From positions 1-20,457 of IMG/VR virus record IMGVR_UViG_3300029319_000668: DNA of 20,457 bases; one strand, written 5' to 3'. This document shows, piece after piece, positions 14,974 to 20,457 of the stretch. The position numbers and the translations under genes were made by a program. Origin of the DNA: a virus. Each line of letters opens with the position of its first letter. Position 1 is the stretch's first letter. A model generated the notes under the pieces. That model was not told the origin of the DNA. It searched no databases and worked only from the letters and a program-made list of their open reading frames with translations.

Positions 14974-15536
14974 CTTTTTAAATTCCAAGACATAAATGTC
15001 GGGGGCTCTTCGTCTTTTGCAGAATCATTTTGTGGTCTTTTGTCGGTCTCTTGATTCAAAAAATCCTTAAATTTCTTCTCAAGGTTGTCTTCTGATTCTG
15101 GGCGGGGTTCAGGAACATCAGTGAGTCCACCTATTTTATATAAGCATCTTGCAGTAACCCAGCAACGGATGCGACTAATATATTCCATGTGCGCCTTCAA
15201 CTCGCCTTGCTTTGTCAAAGAAAGGGTATTGCCGGTAATGCGCTTATATTCCTTTTTAAGAAATTTGGCTATATCCTCAATCATCTGTTCGAGTTCACCC
15301 TCAAACTTGTTACCATCTACATCTTTAATATTAACTTCTGAGTGATAATGAATGCACAAAAGCGGGCCATGAAACTTTACACTAAACCCATCCATCACTC
15401 TTTTATCAATAATTGGATTGCCTTTCTCCCTGTTGAGACCAATCTCAAGTGGCTCTCCATCAGCATCAAGTGCGCCGTCATAAGCATTTGCGGCTGCTTG
15501 TGCGAGGCCGTTAATAATTTCAAGTGTTGTTGTCAT
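14970..15536 (-). CDS. Conserved-type phage protein, unknown function
   Basis: 188 aa, soluble. The first part (MTTTLEIINGLAQAAANAYD, residues 1-20) is helical. A beta-rich region follows with RVMDGFSVKFHGPLLCIHYH (46-65). Next come helices with IEDIAKFLKKEYKRITGNTL (86-105) and SRIRCWVTARCLYKIGGL (121-138). The last 50 residues are charged and probably disordered. I recall similar proteins in the structural region of aquatic T4-like phages, where they are usually left as hypothetical or virion-associated. No catalytic motif is visible. The ribosome site is AGGA about 10 bases before the ATG. The 137-aa gene starts in its stop codon. Confidence 0.5.
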   Translation of the reverse strand: MTTTLEIINGLAQAAANAYDGALDADGEPLEIGLNREKGNPIIDKRVMDGFSVKFHGPLLCIHYHSEVNIKDVDGNKFEGELEQMIEDIAKFLKKEYKRITGNTLSLTKQGELKAHMEYISRIRCWVTARCLYKIGGLTDVPEPRPESEDNLEKKFKDFLNQETDKRPQNDSAKDEEPPTFMSWNLKR

Positions 15537-15559
15537 AGTTTAGTTTTCCTATTCTTTAA

Positions 15560-15988
15560 TTATCTGCGTGGGCGGCGCGATCCAGCTTTTTCGCACGCAG
15601 CTGCAAGTTTTGGCAAAAATTCGTTAGCTAAATCGTTCATTTTTTTCATCGTAGACTTTTTCATCTTATATGGCTGTCCGGCACGATCATACAACCCGAG
15701 GATGGCGTTGAGTTCCTCAAAAAAATCTTGGTACTCTCTGCGTATACCGGTGGCGTATATGTCGCATTTCTTTTTGCCCGTTTCAGGATCTTCGAGGATG
15801 GCACGAATCTTGTCCTCAATCTGACCTAAGAGGTTGGCCGGGTCATCCTGTCCGACGCCCAGAACGCCGTGTGCAGCCTTCTTACCCAAATCACCCAAAG
15901 TGTCGAGAACACCTTCTCCAACCATTCTCTCTTTTTCCAACTCTTCACGGATCATCTGTCGTAATCGTGTTTTAGTAATTTTCTTCAT
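15560..15988 (-). CDS. Small protein with basic helical leader (KTRLRQMIREEL), unknown function
   Basis: 142 aa. The N-terminus is a charged amphipathic helix, MKKITKTRLRQMIREELEKE. It is followed by a Gly-rich part (GEGVLDTLGDLGKKAAHGVL, residues 24-43), helical segments with DDPANLLGQIEDKIRAILED (48-67) and EYQDFFEELNAILGLYD, and a basic C-terminus (EKAGSRRPRR). The leader type recurs in many otherwise unrelated proteins of aquatic phages. In T4, short N-terminal helices ending in Glu target internal proteins to the prohead and are removed by gp21. A similar role here is inferred. The gene starts 3 bases after the preceding stop; GAGG in the end of that gene serves as its ribosome site. Confidence 0.55.
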   Translation of the reverse strand: MKKITKTRLRQMIREELEKERMVGEGVLDTLGDLGKKAAHGVLGVGQDDPANLLGQIEDKIRAILEDPETGKKKCDIYATGIRREYQDFFEELNAILGLYDRAGQPYKMKKSTMKKMNDLANEFLPKLAAACEKAGSRRPRR

Positions 15989-15991
15989 TTG

Positions 15992-16393
15992 TCATATCCT
16001 CTTTGAAGCGTCAATTTTTTCAGGTCGCCAACCCGATTCCCAACGTTCCTCTCTGCCCTCTACCCATTGAATGTAGCAATCGAAGCAACATTCAAACTTG
16101 TTCATGTAAAGGTCATCTTTCATATCGAAAGAATAAGTCTCACAAACTGGGCAGGCCCGCTTTGAATCCTTATTAAGTAGTTTTTTAGACATAAAAAAGC
16201 CATTAACTTCGATCTTGTCTCTAGCTTCGTTTATTTTATGCCATTTTTGTTTGGTTTTTTTTATTTGTTCGAGGTATTCTTTCTCTTTTTCCTCGGACCA
16301 ATTTGATTTGGGATTCTGGATCGCTTCTGTGCCGTACTTGTCTTCTATGGCTTTTTCTATTTTAGCGATGTAGTTTGGGTCTTCTTTGGTCAT
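15992..16393 (-). CDS. Small zinc-ribbon protein
   Basis: 133 aa. The N-terminal two thirds are lysine/glutamate-rich helix (for example SEEKEKEYLEQIKKTKQKW, 33-51). The C-terminal part has CPVC (Cys81, Cys84) and ECCFDC (Cys102, Cys103, Cys106), a CxxC-18-CxxC spacing suited to binding one zinc ion in a ribbon or treble-clef fold, then a Trp/Arg-rich tail (EERWESGWRPEKID). Such small folds in phages bind nucleic acid or RNA polymerase, but nothing here decides this. The gene begins 12 bases after the 109-aa gene with AAAGG upstream and ends just before the leader-bearing 142-aa gene. Confidence 0.6.
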   Translation of the reverse strand: MTKEDPNYIAKIEKAIEDKYGTEAIQNPKSNWSEEKEKEYLEQIKKTKQKWHKINEARDKIEVNGFFMSKKLLNKDSKRACPVCETYSFDMKDDLYMNKFECCFDCYIQWVEGREERWESGWRPEKIDASKRI

Positions 16394-16405
16394 ACTACCT
16401 TTTCT

Positions 16406-16735
16406 TTACTTCTCAACAAAAATAGTATCCCCGTCCTTTATTGGTGCCTTAACTAAGCCCCACTTAGCTCCGTCCCCTTTGCCTTTGCTTATCCAAAAAA
16501 AATCATCAGACAGTCCATATCTAGCATGATTTGGATCTGGCGTGAACTCCATTTGCATATCATTCTCTTCAATATATTGTTGATAGTAATTCAATACATT
16601 CAAAGCCCTTTCGTAGGTATCTGGTTTTAGAGATAATTTACCCGGAGATGTAAATCCATACAGCGGTTGCCCTGGTTTGTGCACCACCTTTGCTATGTTG
16701 TGTCCAATAGTTTTTGTTACACATTCGTAATTCAT
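16406..16735 (-). CDS. Small soluble protein, unknown function
   Basis: 109 aa, no membrane segment or signal peptide. A middle helix contains YERALNVLNYYQQYIEENDM (41-60), and the ends look beta-rich (PLYGFTSPGKLSLKP at 24-38; WGLVKAPIKDGDTIFVEK at 92-109). There is a clear ribosome site, AAGGAG, 6 bases before the ATG, so it is a real gene despite having no family I can name. It lies between the 394-aa virion-type gene and the zinc-ribbon gene. Confidence 0.5.
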   Translation of the reverse strand: MNYECVTKTIGHNIAKVVHKPGQPLYGFTSPGKLSLKPDTYERALNVLNYYQQYIEENDMQMEFTPDPNHARYGLSDDFFWISKGKGDGAKWGLVKAPIKDGDTIFVEK

Positions 16736-16758
16736 TATATACTCCTTAAAAAAACATT

Positions 16759-17943
16759 TTAAGTAAAAGTCTTATCGTTGTGAAGAAAATACCCAGGACC
16801 AGTAAAAGTGTTGGCTATTGGTTTTTGTATGCAAAAACCCTTAACTGCTCCATCCGGGCCGCGCATAATTTTCCGCGTGTATGTTCCAGCACATTGCGTC
16901 ATCTGCCTCCAGTAGCCTATTGCCACACACGGCTCTTCACATCCAAACACATGCATTGGTAACAGAACATGTTGGTCGTCATCATCACGCCAGGGGTTTT
17001 GTGCAGCAGCCCAATTGTCGCTAATGAACTGGTTATACATTTTTACAGTCGCAAGTTGTATCCATGCGCCAGAACCACTATGATAACAATAGTGTTTGTT
17101 GCCATAAGCATCACTCGTATCGTTATCGCCTCCTGGCCAAAACTTTTCGTCTGAATCGGTGGCCAGATCAGTTATTGGATCGTTAGAAGTTCTAAATGGC
17201 GTGTAAGTCGATGCGCCAACATTGCTTCCCCCTGCAATACCAAAAACTCGACCTGCATCCGCAGATGATGCTGAATGTGCGGGACCTTTGTGGCTGGCCG
17301 CATATGGAACATACATTGCACCAGCCATCATTAATCCGTTTTCATTTCTACTATGAGATTCGTAGCCTTCGCTGACCTGCATGAACAACATCTCTTCATT
17401 TTCGATGAGATAGAGGCCACCGCCGCCGCCCTTTAATTGGTGCGTACCATTTGCTGCTGCATGAGCACTAACCCAGCCAGAAAATCTGGCCACTTCTGGA
17501 TATACTATCCCTCCACCAGTGCCATGTCGCCAATCACCACCAGAGGCCGTGACTATGTGATTTGGGGCGGCAGCAAGTCCACCAAAGGGTGCTATGCCTA
17601 CATAAAGCATTGGATCATAATTATTCCAAGTATTGGAAGCCCAAACTGCATTAGTGGCCATATCTGATAAGTGAGGTCCCTCCGCGTTAGTTCCGCGTGC
17701 GGCATCTCCGGTTATAAAAACAATCCTCATGTGCGTGTAGCTAGCACTGGTTGATGTTGGTGCCACTATTAATGAAGGGAAGCTTCCACTGTCAATGTTG
17801 GAGCCCACAACCTTCCAATAGGAAGCAGACACAACAGACTGAGATAATGCTGTTAGTATGTTTACTGGGTGAGACCCTGCGCTGTCATTAGTGAAAGTGT
17901 GAAGATCACCCATCTTCCAAGTTAATTGTGGTAACTCTGCCAT
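16759..17943 (-). CDS. Glycine-rich 394-aa protein, probable virion or host-contact protein
   Basis: 394 aa with composition typical of phage tail, fibre or baseplate proteins: rich in Gly, Ala, Ser, Asn and aromatic residues, few Lys, no membrane segment. Residues 72-80 (MRIVFITGD) and 112-121 (MLYVGIAPFG) look like core strands. Glycine-rich turns occur at 142-145 and 172-176. The C-terminal quarter has six cysteines (Cys286, 335, 339, 351, 371 and neighbours), rather many for a virion protein. A short segment, FGCEEPCVAIGYWRQMTQCA, holds three of them. I do not recognise the fold. It follows the LamG protein by 25 bases with GAGGA upstream. The pair probably forms a short virion-protein unit. 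Confidence 0.5.
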   Translation of the reverse strand: MAELPQLTWKMGDLHTFTNDSAGSHPVNILTALSQSVVSASYWKVVGSNIDSGSFPSLIVAPTSTSASYTHMRIVFITGDAARGTNAEGPHLSDMATNAVWASNTWNNYDPMLYVGIAPFGGLAAAPNHIVTASGGDWRHGTGGGIVYPEVARFSGWVSAHAAANGTHQLKGGGGGLYLIENEEMLFMQVSEGYESHSRNENGLMMAGAMYVPYAASHKGPAHSASSADAGRVFGIAGGSNVGASTYTPFRTSNDPITDLATDSDEKFWPGGDNDTSDAYGNKHYCYHSGSGAWIQLATVKMYNQFISDNWAAAQNPWRDDDDQHVLLPMHVFGCEEPCVAIGYWRQMTQCAGTYTRKIMRGPDGAVKGFCIQKPIANTFTGPGYFLHNDKTFT

Positions 17944-17968
17944 AATTTATATCATCCTCAACTTTTTA

Positions 17969-18841
17969 TTACTGATGCAACTTCTTAGCTCTAAATGTCG
18001 CTGTTGGCGCACCAGCAGCAGAACCAGACACGGTTACTCCCGACCCTTCTAACATTCTCCAATATCCCTGCACATTGGACCCTGAAATTGTAGAGGCATC
18101 TTTTCCATTGCCAGAGTTATACAGTAGCGAAACCGCATTTGAGTCAAGAGCGGTATTCCAAAAGCACACCTCTGTGATGTACCCAACCCAACCCCTATCT
18201 CCATAGCCGCCCGCTGCGCCATCTCTAATTCCAATCGCAAAAGATCCAGAGGTGTCCGCAGCATAAGTTCCAATGCTATGCTTGTTTGATTGTAAATTGC
18301 CATTAATATAGGTCTCTGTCATGTTGGACCCGTCAGCCTTTTTTATGCATACCACGTGGTACCAAGTATCCGTGGTGAATGATGTCGGATTATTGAACGT
18401 GATGTACTCGCCGCTTCCATTATCAGAAATATTCCAATAAGGTGTTTGATTATTCCATATGTAAAGCGATGAACCATTTTGATAACCGCCGGCGCCAATG
18501 CTCCACACAGCGCGGTTATGGCTATCACCTCCACTCTTCTTGAACCAAGCCTGAACAGTGAATTGGGCTGCTTCATTTATGTTTTCTACATATGGTACAT
18601 CCAAAAATCCATAAGCTGCATCGTCTATCGTAGTTTGGTAAATTGTCATTGGAAAATAAACACTTCCGCCCGCATTAGAGTTTGGAACTTCCGTTGACCA
18701 CTCTGGCAACCCCGGCTCAATGCTAACCAGTTTTGGCGTATTGGCGATAGTATCTCCCTCGCCATCTCCTGTGGCGGCGGGTGTTTCTATTCCCATTATC
18801 CCTTTAAGTGCCAACTGATCCCTCCCCATTATTAATGGCAT
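17969..18841 (-). CDS. LamG / concanavalin A-like lectin-fold protein, probable adhesin or fibre
   Basis: 290 aa. After a linker of about 60 residues (DGEGD, acidic) comes a LamG-type jelly-roll domain of about 200 residues. Its landmarks are FTVQAWFKKSGG (94-105), WYHVVCIKK (160-168) followed by ETYINGNL (176-183), AIGIRDG (202-208), and WVGYITEVCFWNTALDSNAV (218-237), with LLYNSGNG and YWRMLEGSG after it. This order is characteristic of Laminin_G_3/ConA-like domains, which bind sugars or proteins. In phages they are usually on tail fibres, decoration proteins or baseplates and aid host or surface attachment. GGGGAG lies 8 bases before the ATG. A candidate late promoter precedes it (18866-18873), so it starts a transcription unit. 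Which virion part carries it is unknown. Confidence 0.78.
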   Translation of the reverse strand: MPLIMGRDQLALKGIMGIETPAATGDGEGDTIANTPKLVSIEPGLPEWSTEVPNSNAGGSVYFPMTIYQTTIDDAAYGFLDVPYVENINEAAQFTVQAWFKKSGGDSHNRAVWSIGAGGYQNGSSLYIWNNQTPYWNISDNGSGEYITFNNPTSFTTDTWYHVVCIKKADGSNMTETYINGNLQSNKHSIGTYAADTSGSFAIGIRDGAAGGYGDRGWVGYITEVCFWNTALDSNAVSLLYNSGNGKDASTISGSNVQGYWRMLEGSGVTVSGSAAGAPTATFRAKKLHQ

Positions 18842-18865
18842 ATACTAAACTCCCCATTGCACATA

Positions 18866-18873
18866 TAAATAGT
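18866..18873 (-). promoter_or_regulatory. Candidate late promoter core (ACTATTTA) for LamG gene
   Basis: The minus strand reads GGCACTATTTATATGTGC, starting 2 bases after the stop of the 152-aa lysis-like gene and 24 bases before the LamG ATG. Short GCAC/GTGC arms flank it. Read on the opposite strand the same site is TATAAATA, the T4 late promoter word, but no gene lies in that direction. Confidence 0.5.
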
Positions 18874-18875
18874 GC

Positions 18876-19334
18876 CTAATTAGAAAGAGCGCTCGCAGAT
18901 ACATACAACACCCCAAGGCAGAGTGCGACACCAGATAAAAAACCGCCAGCGTACCACCACATTGAATAATCTTTCTTTTCTACTGCAATTTGTCTTAAGA
19001 CTTGGATCTCATTATCCTTGATCTCAATGACATTATCGTATTTAAATTTAAGACTATCAAAGCTTGCTTGGAGACTGTCGTATTTAAGGCCCCACTCAGC
19101 GTCTTTCTTCTTACCTAAATAGTCCAATTCTAACTTAAAACGCTCCTCGTCTATTTCCATTTTTGCCATTATCTCAGCAAAACCCCAAGCGTCAAGCAGA
19201 ATGCCATCAAATGGTGCCCTATCTCCTTGTTTGAGATTAGAGATCTTTGGTTTGTCTTCTGTTTCCTGTGCGAGAATGTGGGCTGGCGTAGTTATGATTG
19301 CGGCGGCGAGGACAATAGAGATTAATTGTTTCAT
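18876..19334 (-). CDS. Exported coiled-coil protein with C-terminal TM (u-spanin-like topology)
   Basis: 152 aa. It has a clear signal peptide (MKQLISIVLAAAIITTPAHI, cleavage likely near residue 22-23), then a GDRAPFDGILLDAWGFAEI segment (37-55), a long charged coiled coil (about 56-122), and a C-terminal hydrophobic span (about 125-147). A secreted N-terminus plus an inner-membrane C-terminal anchor is the arrangement of unimolecular spanins, which link or fuse the inner and outer membranes in the last step of Gram-negative lysis. Unlike classical u-spanins it lacks a lipobox cysteine, so outer-membrane attachment is unclear. The ATG overlaps the stop of the preceding TM/coiled-coil gene (ATGA), and both follow a holin-like gene, supporting a lysis role. 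Function is inferred from topology and context. Confidence 0.6.
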   Translation of the reverse strand: MKQLISIVLAAAIITTPAHILAQETEDKPKISNLKQGDRAPFDGILLDAWGFAEIMAKMEIDEERFKLELDYLGKKKDAEWGLKYDSLQASFDSLKFKYDNVIEIKDNEIQVLRQIAVEKKDYSMWWYAGGFLSGVALCLGVLYVSASALSN

Positions 19335-19741
19335 TCTGGCTCCACTACTTCAAATCCAAAATTATCTGCGATATCTTTGATGAACCCTTCTGGGTCTTCC
19401 TTGTGTTTCTCAGCGAGTTCTTTAATTCTTTTCTTTTCTTTCTCTGTGAGTTCTTCGTTCTTTTTGCGTCGCTCTTCTTCAAGTTGCTTGATTGTTAGCT
19501 GATAGCGGCGGATGACTTCATCCCTTTTCTTTATCTCTTCCTCATGTGCGCGCGTTATAGTGTTAAGTTGCGCCTTGAAACTATCCTCGGCCTCTTTTAG
19601 AACATCCAGTACGCGACTTGGAGATTGTCGTAGGAGGAGCCACGCAATAATGGCCCACGAGAGTAACAAAGGGATATACCAATACGTTTTTAAAAAAGTC
19701 CAAACTTTCTTAAATAAGGTCTTTACTGCTAGCCAAGTCAT
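19331..19741 (-). CDS. TM plus coiled-coil protein (i-spanin-like)
   Basis: 136 aa from the ATG at 19741, preferred because AGAGG lies 6 bases upstream. A longer reading from 19801 would run deep into the preceding gene. One membrane span (about residues 21-37, YWYIPLLLSWAIIAWLL) is followed by a long, highly charged coiled coil (about 45-118) and a short acidic end (NFGFEVVEPE). A type II membrane protein with a periplasmic coiled coil is the shape of Rz-type inner-membrane spanins. The holin-like gene just before it and the exported coiled-coil gene overlapping its end fit a lysis cassette. T4-like phages sometimes carry similar short coiled-coil proteins of unknown role, so this is a moderate call. 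Confidence 0.58.
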   Translation of the reverse strand: MTWLAVKTLFKKVWTFLKTYWYIPLLLSWAIIAWLLLRQSPSRVLDVLKEAEDSFKAQLNTITRAHEEEIKKRDEVIRRYQLTIKQLEEERRKKNEELTEKEKKRIKELAEKHKEDPEGFIKDIADNFGFEVVEPE

Positions 19742-19742
19742 T

Positions 19743-19955
19743 TTACGCCTCTGGTGAGTTGTTATTTTTTGCGCCCTTCCAACGAATGGCAATATCTGCA
19801 AAGCCCTCCACCCCTACATAGGCGAGAGCAATGGCGACCCATTGGTCGTTTGTGATAAGATCAAAGGCAAGAAATCCTGTGGAGACCGACCAAACAAGAA
19901 GTTTTCGACTAATGAGTTTAGCAACCCACTTGTCCAACACTTGTCTAGCCATCAT
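19743..19955 (-). CDS. Small two-TM protein, holin-like
   Basis: 70 aa. It has a basic N-terminus (ARQVLDKWVAKLISRK), a first hydrophobic span (about 19-34, LLVWSVSTGFLAFDLI), a short turn (TNDQ), a second span (about 39-57, WVAIALAYVGVEGFADIAI) and a charged C-terminus. The motif ISRK-hydrophobic, then 'WVAIALAYVGVEG', is common in small phage holins and holin-like membrane proteins, which time lysis by making lesions in the inner membrane. Start is ATGATGG with GGTGGAG just upstream. The first ATG overlaps the stop of the preceding gene. The two coiled-coil genes that follow support a lysis function, but no endolysin is in view. Confidence 0.58.
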   Translation of the reverse strand: MMARQVLDKWVAKLISRKLLVWSVSTGFLAFDLITNDQWVAIALAYVGVEGFADIAIRWKGAKNNNSPEA

Positions 19956-20457
19956 GAGTTCTCCACCCAGGTGTTTCCAGGGTTAAAATAAATTACTTTA
20001 TCTTGTGCTGTACAGTACCCCACTATTCTAACATAAGAGTCAGTCGCAGTCGGGGCAGTAGTGGTAAACTTTCCTGCCTCGCCAGCTGTTCCCGAAGCAA
20101 CATACACTGCGGAGCCAGTGATCCATGCACTATTCAGTGCGGTATGAATCTTATAAAAACCACGTATTAACATTCCGTTCGCACCGGGGGCAGCTCCAAG
20201 GGCAATGCCCAACATGGCAGCGTTTCCTGCGCCGAGCTGACCAATTGAGCCAGTGGCCTTCGCGTTAGTTTTTTCCCAACCACCATCAGAATTGAGATAA
20301 TAAAGGTATCCAGCAGTTGAAGAGCCTGTGCCAAAGTATACAGTGTCGCCACCACCCTTATCGTTTGCAAGATTAATTGGGCTCTTTGACCCCGTATAGT
20401 GCACCTCAAAACTGAGATTTGGCACGGTGGCGGCATCGTTGATAGATACCGCTCTGG
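19952..20457 (-). CDS. C-terminal part of a virion-type protein, 5' end outside window
   Basis: The frame is open from the right edge (minus strand RAVSINDAAT, then PNLSFEVHYTG), so the GTG at 20425 is probably internal and the gene starts beyond the window. The visible 168 residues are beta-rich with alternating Gly/Ala/Ser/Thr: VYFGTGSSTAGYLYYLNSDG, NAAMLGIALG, MLIRGFYKIHTALNSAW, GSAVYVASGTAGEAGKFTTT, VRIVGYCTAQDKVIYFNPG. This resembles the C-terminal beta-domain found at the end of several phage fibre or decoration proteins ('AVYVS...GxxT...RVVGY...IYFxPdxTWVE'). The stop overlaps the holin-like gene's ATG. The family cannot be named from this part alone; a tail fibre or appendage is the best guess. 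Confidence 0.6.
   Translation of the reverse strand, partial: RAVSINDAATVPNLSFEVHYTGSKSPINLANDKGGGDTVYFGTGSSTAGYLYYLNSDGGWEKTNAKATGSIGQLGAGNAAMLGIALGAAPGANGMLIRGFYKIHTALNSAWITGSAVYVASGTAGEAGKFTTTAPTATDSYVRIVGYCTAQDKVIYFNPGNTWVENS

Noticed and set aside
18864-18871. T4 late promoter word TATAAATA on the plus strand
   Set aside because: No plus-strand gene lies downstream. The site is the complement of the minus-strand ACTATTTA motif that faces the LamG gene.
19116-19123. Copy of ACTATTTA as a promoter
   Set aside because: It lies in the middle of the 152-aa coding sequence with no start nearby. Probably chance.
1-20457. CRISPR arrays, insertion sequences, integrase or attachment sites
   Set aside because: No regular repeats, transposase motifs or tRNA-like sites were seen on either strand.

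Overview
The window is a 20.5 kb piece of a tailed, contractile-tail bacteriophage (myovirus) related distantly to the T4 supergroup. It most resembles the marine/aquatic 'far-T4' phages. Every gene I can support lies on the minus strand, so transcription runs from position 20457 towards 1. Packing is very tight: ATGA and TAATG overlaps are common, and no gap exceeds about 100 bases. The T4-like assignment rests on the large terminase (gp17-like), portal (gp20-like), prohead protease (gp21-like), scaffold (gp22-like), major capsid protein (gp23-like), three neck/tail-completion proteins (gp13-, gp14- and gp15-like) and the tail sheath (gp18-like). No replication, integration, tRNA or host chromosomal gene is visible. 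Host identity cannot be read from the window. Strong Shine-Dalgarno sites point to an SD-using host, and spanin-like proteins point to a Gram-negative one.

Layout in transcription order (right to left). (1) 20457-18876: the 3' end of a virion-type protein, then a compact lysis-like cassette. The cassette holds a two-TM holin-like protein, an i-spanin-like TM plus coiled-coil protein, and a protein with signal peptide, coiled coil and C-terminal TM that has u-spanin topology. No endolysin is seen. (2) 18841-16759: a LamG/concanavalin-like adhesin candidate and a 394-aa glycine-rich protein, probably virion or host-contact proteins. (3) 16735-14560: five small proteins, including one with a zinc-ribbon Cys pattern and two with a lysine/arginine-rich helical leader. 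(4) 14553-10972: terminase and portal. (5) 10988-7452: head-maturation region with two conserved-looking unknowns, a CxxC membrane protein, the prohead protease, a leader-bearing small protein, a ribosomal protein bS21 homologue and a putative decoration protein. (6) 7377-4644: scaffold and major capsid protein, closed by a strong terminator. (7) 4546-1: neck proteins gp13/14/15-like, then the tail sheath, which runs off the left edge.

The genes describe one late, morphogenetic transcription programme. Portal, scaffold and capsid build a prohead, the gp21-like protease matures it, the terminase fills it, the neck proteins close it, and the sheath belongs to the tail that is attached. An 8-base motif on the minus strand (ACTATTTA) lies in four of the five intergenic gaps longer than 30 bases, 24-41 bases before the start codons of sheath, neck, scaffold and LamG genes. 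I propose it as this phage's late promoter core. The bS21 gene sits inside the head block, so the phage probably makes its own small-subunit ribosomal protein during late expression. Other points worth a look are the shared N-terminal leaders of several small proteins (possible prohead targeting signals), the rearranged order of T4-type modules, and the membrane protein embedded in the head operon.
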